From contig JAZOQB010000001.1 in assembly GCA_045655865.1 (NCBI GenBank), positions 1-15,555 of the forward strand: a DNA stretch of 15,555 nucleotides, written 5' to 3'. The position numbers and the translations under genes are program-made. Source of the stretch: RGIG5579 sp045655865. GTDB taxonomy: Bacteria > Bacillota > Clostridia > Oscillospirales > SIG627. Below, piece after piece: positions 14,528 to 15,555 of the stretch. The notes below the pieces were generated by a model. That model did no database searches. It saw only the letters and a list, made by a program, of their open reading frames with translations, and was not told the DNA's origin. Position 1 is the first letter of the stretch, and every line of letters begins with the position of its first letter.

Positions 14528-14604
14528 GGGCCTTTAGCTCAGTTGGTTAGAGCAGCCGGCTCATAACCGGTCGGTCCGGGGTTCAAGTCCCTGAAGGCCC
14601 ACCA
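14528..14604 (+). tRNA. tRNA with anticodon CAT, probably tRNA-Ile2 (lysidine type), possibly elongator tRNA-Met
   Basis: This is a complete cloverleaf with encoded CCA. The acceptor stem is GGGCCTT/AAGGCCC, the discriminator is A, and the anticodon loop is CTCATAA, giving CAT. The perfect G1-C72 pair excludes the initiator, which needs a 1-72 mismatch. The C4-G69 and C5-G68 pairs are the elements by which the lysidine synthetase TilS of E. coli recognises tRNA-Ile2. The GGxCCTTTAGCTCAGTTGG start is also like Gram-positive Ile2 tRNAs as I remember them. Automatic tools would label it Met. It shares a promoter with the tRNA-Trp gene 56 bp downstream. Confidence 0.93.
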
Positions 14605-14660
14605 TCCATTTCTCCCCATCGCCGGCCATCAATTCCATTGTCCACTGTCATTTTCAATAT

Positions 14661-14736
14661 AGGGGTATAGCTCAGTTGGTAGAGCAGCGGTCTCCAAAAC
14701 CGCGTGCCCAGGGTTCAAGTCCTTGTGCCCCTGCCA
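14661..14736 (+). tRNA. tRNA-Trp, anticodon CCA
   Basis: The cloverleaf is complete. The acceptor stem is AGGGGTA/TGCCCCT, the discriminator is G as in bacterial tRNA-Trp, and CCA is encoded (14734-14736). The anticodon stem GCGGT/ACCGC holds loop CTCCAAA with anticodon CCA. It is the second gene of a two-tRNA transcript. The AT-rich sequence after a following inverted repeat marks a composition change. Confidence 0.96.
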
Positions 14737-14742
14737 AAAGCG

Positions 14743-14799
14743 ATAAATCCGAACTCTATTACCGTGATAGGTGATGCGTTCGGATTTATTGTTTATTTG
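14743..14799 (+). terminator. Long inverted repeat after tRNA-Trp, likely terminator
   Basis: A perfect 12-bp stem pairs ATAAATCCGAAC (14743-14754) with GTTCGGATTTAT (14778-14789). An inner stem, ATTACC with GGTGAT, is possible at 14758-14775. The following GTTTATTT is T-rich but interrupted, so it is a weaker terminator than the one at 14455. The location 6 bp after the tRNA supports a terminator role. A recombination or attachment-site role cannot be excluded. Confidence 0.6.
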
Positions 14800-14814
14800 C
14801 GATAATGAATTTAG

Positions 14815-14843
14815 TTGTAAAATATTGCAAAATATGTTATGCT
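14815..14843 (+). promoter_or_regulatory. Extended -10 promoter of the AT-rich right-end module
   Basis: TTGTAA (14815-14820), a 17-bp spacer and TATGCT (14838-14843) with an upstream TGT (14835-14837) form an extended -10 promoter. The predicted start is near 14850, 13 nt before the ATG at 14863. This means that an in-frame ATG at 14839 lies inside the -10 element and is not used. Confidence 0.7.
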
Positions 14844-14862
14844 TATATGCGAGGTGATTAGA

Positions 14863-15396
14863 ATGTCTGGCGAAGAGAAAGAGCGATTCAATGATGACGC
14901 CGTTGAGTTGTTATTATCTACAGCAAAAAGCGAGTACGAAAATGAACATAATAGAACATCTATTATTGATAGCAAAACAAGCATTGCCTTGCCTATAGTT
15001 TCTGCTTATTTTTTGGCACTTGCTCCAATGAATAATTTTAAGGCTATCTTCAATGTTCAAATCGAAAAATTTTTGGATATTATTATTCCTGCGATCACAT
15101 TATTAACATATGTCGGAAGTCTTTCCCTTGCATTTGTTGCAGTGATGTTAATGGTGAGAGTAGTAACGACTAGGGAGTATAATACTATAAAACCTGCAGA
15201 TTTGTATGATGAAGATTATTTGAAAAACAAAAAGATATCATTGGAAATCAAACTCATTCAATTATACATAGAGGCAACGCAAAACAACAAAGCGGAAAAT
15301 GATTCTCGTATTCCTTTGTATAAGAGAGGCTGGTTGTTAACCACTATCTCCATTGTGTTGTTTGTAATTTATGTAATAATGAAGAATTATTTATAA
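14863..15396 (+). CDS. Unknown small membrane protein with cytosolic helices (SLATT/PycTM-like layout)
   Basis: The product is 177 aa. A charged N-terminal helix (about 5-36) ends in RTSIIDSKTS and is followed by hydrophobic segments at about 39-55, 72-100 (long, one or two helices) and 157-175. A charged helical stretch (105-150) lies between the last two. An N-terminal amphipathic helix with an Arg...Asp-x-Lys pattern running straight into TM1 recalls the SLATT and PycTM membrane-effector families of bacterial defence systems. The match is by layout only and I am not sure of it. GAGGTG lies 8 nt before the chosen ATG, and the promoter position excludes an earlier start. Base and codon use are AT-rich, unlike the operons to the left. 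A second gene follows after 13 bp, so they form an operon. Confidence 0.8.
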   Translation: MSGEEKERFNDDAVELLLSTAKSEYENEHNRTSIIDSKTSIALPIVSAYFLALAPMNNFKAIFNVQIEKFLDIIIPAITLLTYVGSLSLAFVAVMLMVRVVTTREYNTIKPADLYDEDYLKNKKISLEIKLIQLYIEATQNNKAENDSRIPLYKRGWLLTTISIVLFVIYVIMKNYL

Positions 15397-15409
15397 GGAG
15401 GTTGCTGAA

Positions 15410-15555
15410 ATGTCCGATGAAGCCAAGAATATTATAGCTTCTGTTGAAAAGGGTATTTTACCTCCGCTAAAGACTCAACCTAAAAATACAAGTTCAGGGA
15501 TAGAGACATCTAAACGCGGATTAGACAGAACGACTTTTGGTTTGCAGACGCTCAA
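15410..15555 (+). CDS. Unknown protein, 5' end only (cut by window edge)
   Basis: An ATG at 15410 preceded by a perfect AAGGAGG (15395-15401) opens a frame that is still open at the window end (48 codons). The visible N-terminus (MSDEAKNIIASVEKGILPPL...) is hydrophilic, without signal peptide or TM helix. A Lys/Thr/Ser-rich stretch is followed by KRGLDRTTFGLQTL. I cannot assign a family. It lies 13 bp after the membrane-protein gene and shares its AT-rich composition, so the two are probably one functional unit. Confidence 0.7.
   Translation, partial: MSDEAKNIIASVEKGILPPLKTQPKNTSSGIETSKRGLDRTTFGLQTL

Noticed and set aside
1..15555. CRISPR arrays, insertion sequences or transposase genes
   Set aside because: No regularly spaced repeats, transposase motifs or terminal inverted repeats with target duplications were seen.

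Overview
The window looks like a chromosomal segment of an anaerobic Bacillota bacterium, probably class Clostridia. The reasons are a ribonuclease M5 gene (typical of Gram-positive bacteria), strong AGGAGG-type ribosome binding sites, lipoprotein signals, consensus TTGACA/TATAAT promoters with 17-bp spacers, and three tRNA genes with encoded CCA. The core has moderate GC. The two ends are clearly more AT-rich. I cannot name genus or species.

Left edge (1-600): the 5' part of a YeiH-type membrane protein gene on the minus strand, an AT-rich intergenic stretch, and a tRNA-Pro(CGG) gene on the minus strand. The tRNA gene has its own consensus promoter (543-571) and a strong terminator (406-448).

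Minus-strand operon (9904 down to 604): one consensus promoter (9876-9904) drives potA-potB-potC-potD (polyamine ABC importer), alaS (alanyl-tRNA synthetase), a HIT-family nucleotide-binding protein, holA (clamp-loader delta), rnmV (RNase M5) and an unknown two-TM protein. Gaps are overlaps or at most about 30 bp, with ATGA start/stop overlaps at potA/potB, holA/rnmV and rnmV/unknown. No terminator is visible between potA and the tRNA-Pro gene. PotA is unusually long because its C-terminal TOBE-type module is present twice.

Plus-strand operon (10004-14484): a perfect sigma-A promoter places the predicted start site on the A of the first ATG, so the mRNA looks leaderless. It encodes a 111-aa unknown protein, a lipoprotein cyclophilin, a cytosolic cyclophilin (the two are tandem duplicates), RibF (riboflavin kinase/FAD synthetase) and a 643-aa D,D-carboxypeptidase-fold protein. 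The last has lost all three penicillin-binding active-site motifs and carries a TM helix plus a basic tail of about 200 residues. It is the most unusual protein in the window. The operon ends at a strong hairpin terminator whose sequence also holds the -35 element of the next promoter.

Right edge (14487-15555): two tandem tRNA genes, one with anticodon CAT (probably tRNA-Ile2 rather than Met) and tRNA-Trp(CCA). They are followed by a long inverted repeat and an abrupt change to AT-rich sequence. There, an extended -10 promoter drives a small multi-TM protein gene and a second, truncated gene. This has the look of a gene module inserted next to a tRNA gene. Its function is not recognisable with certainty.
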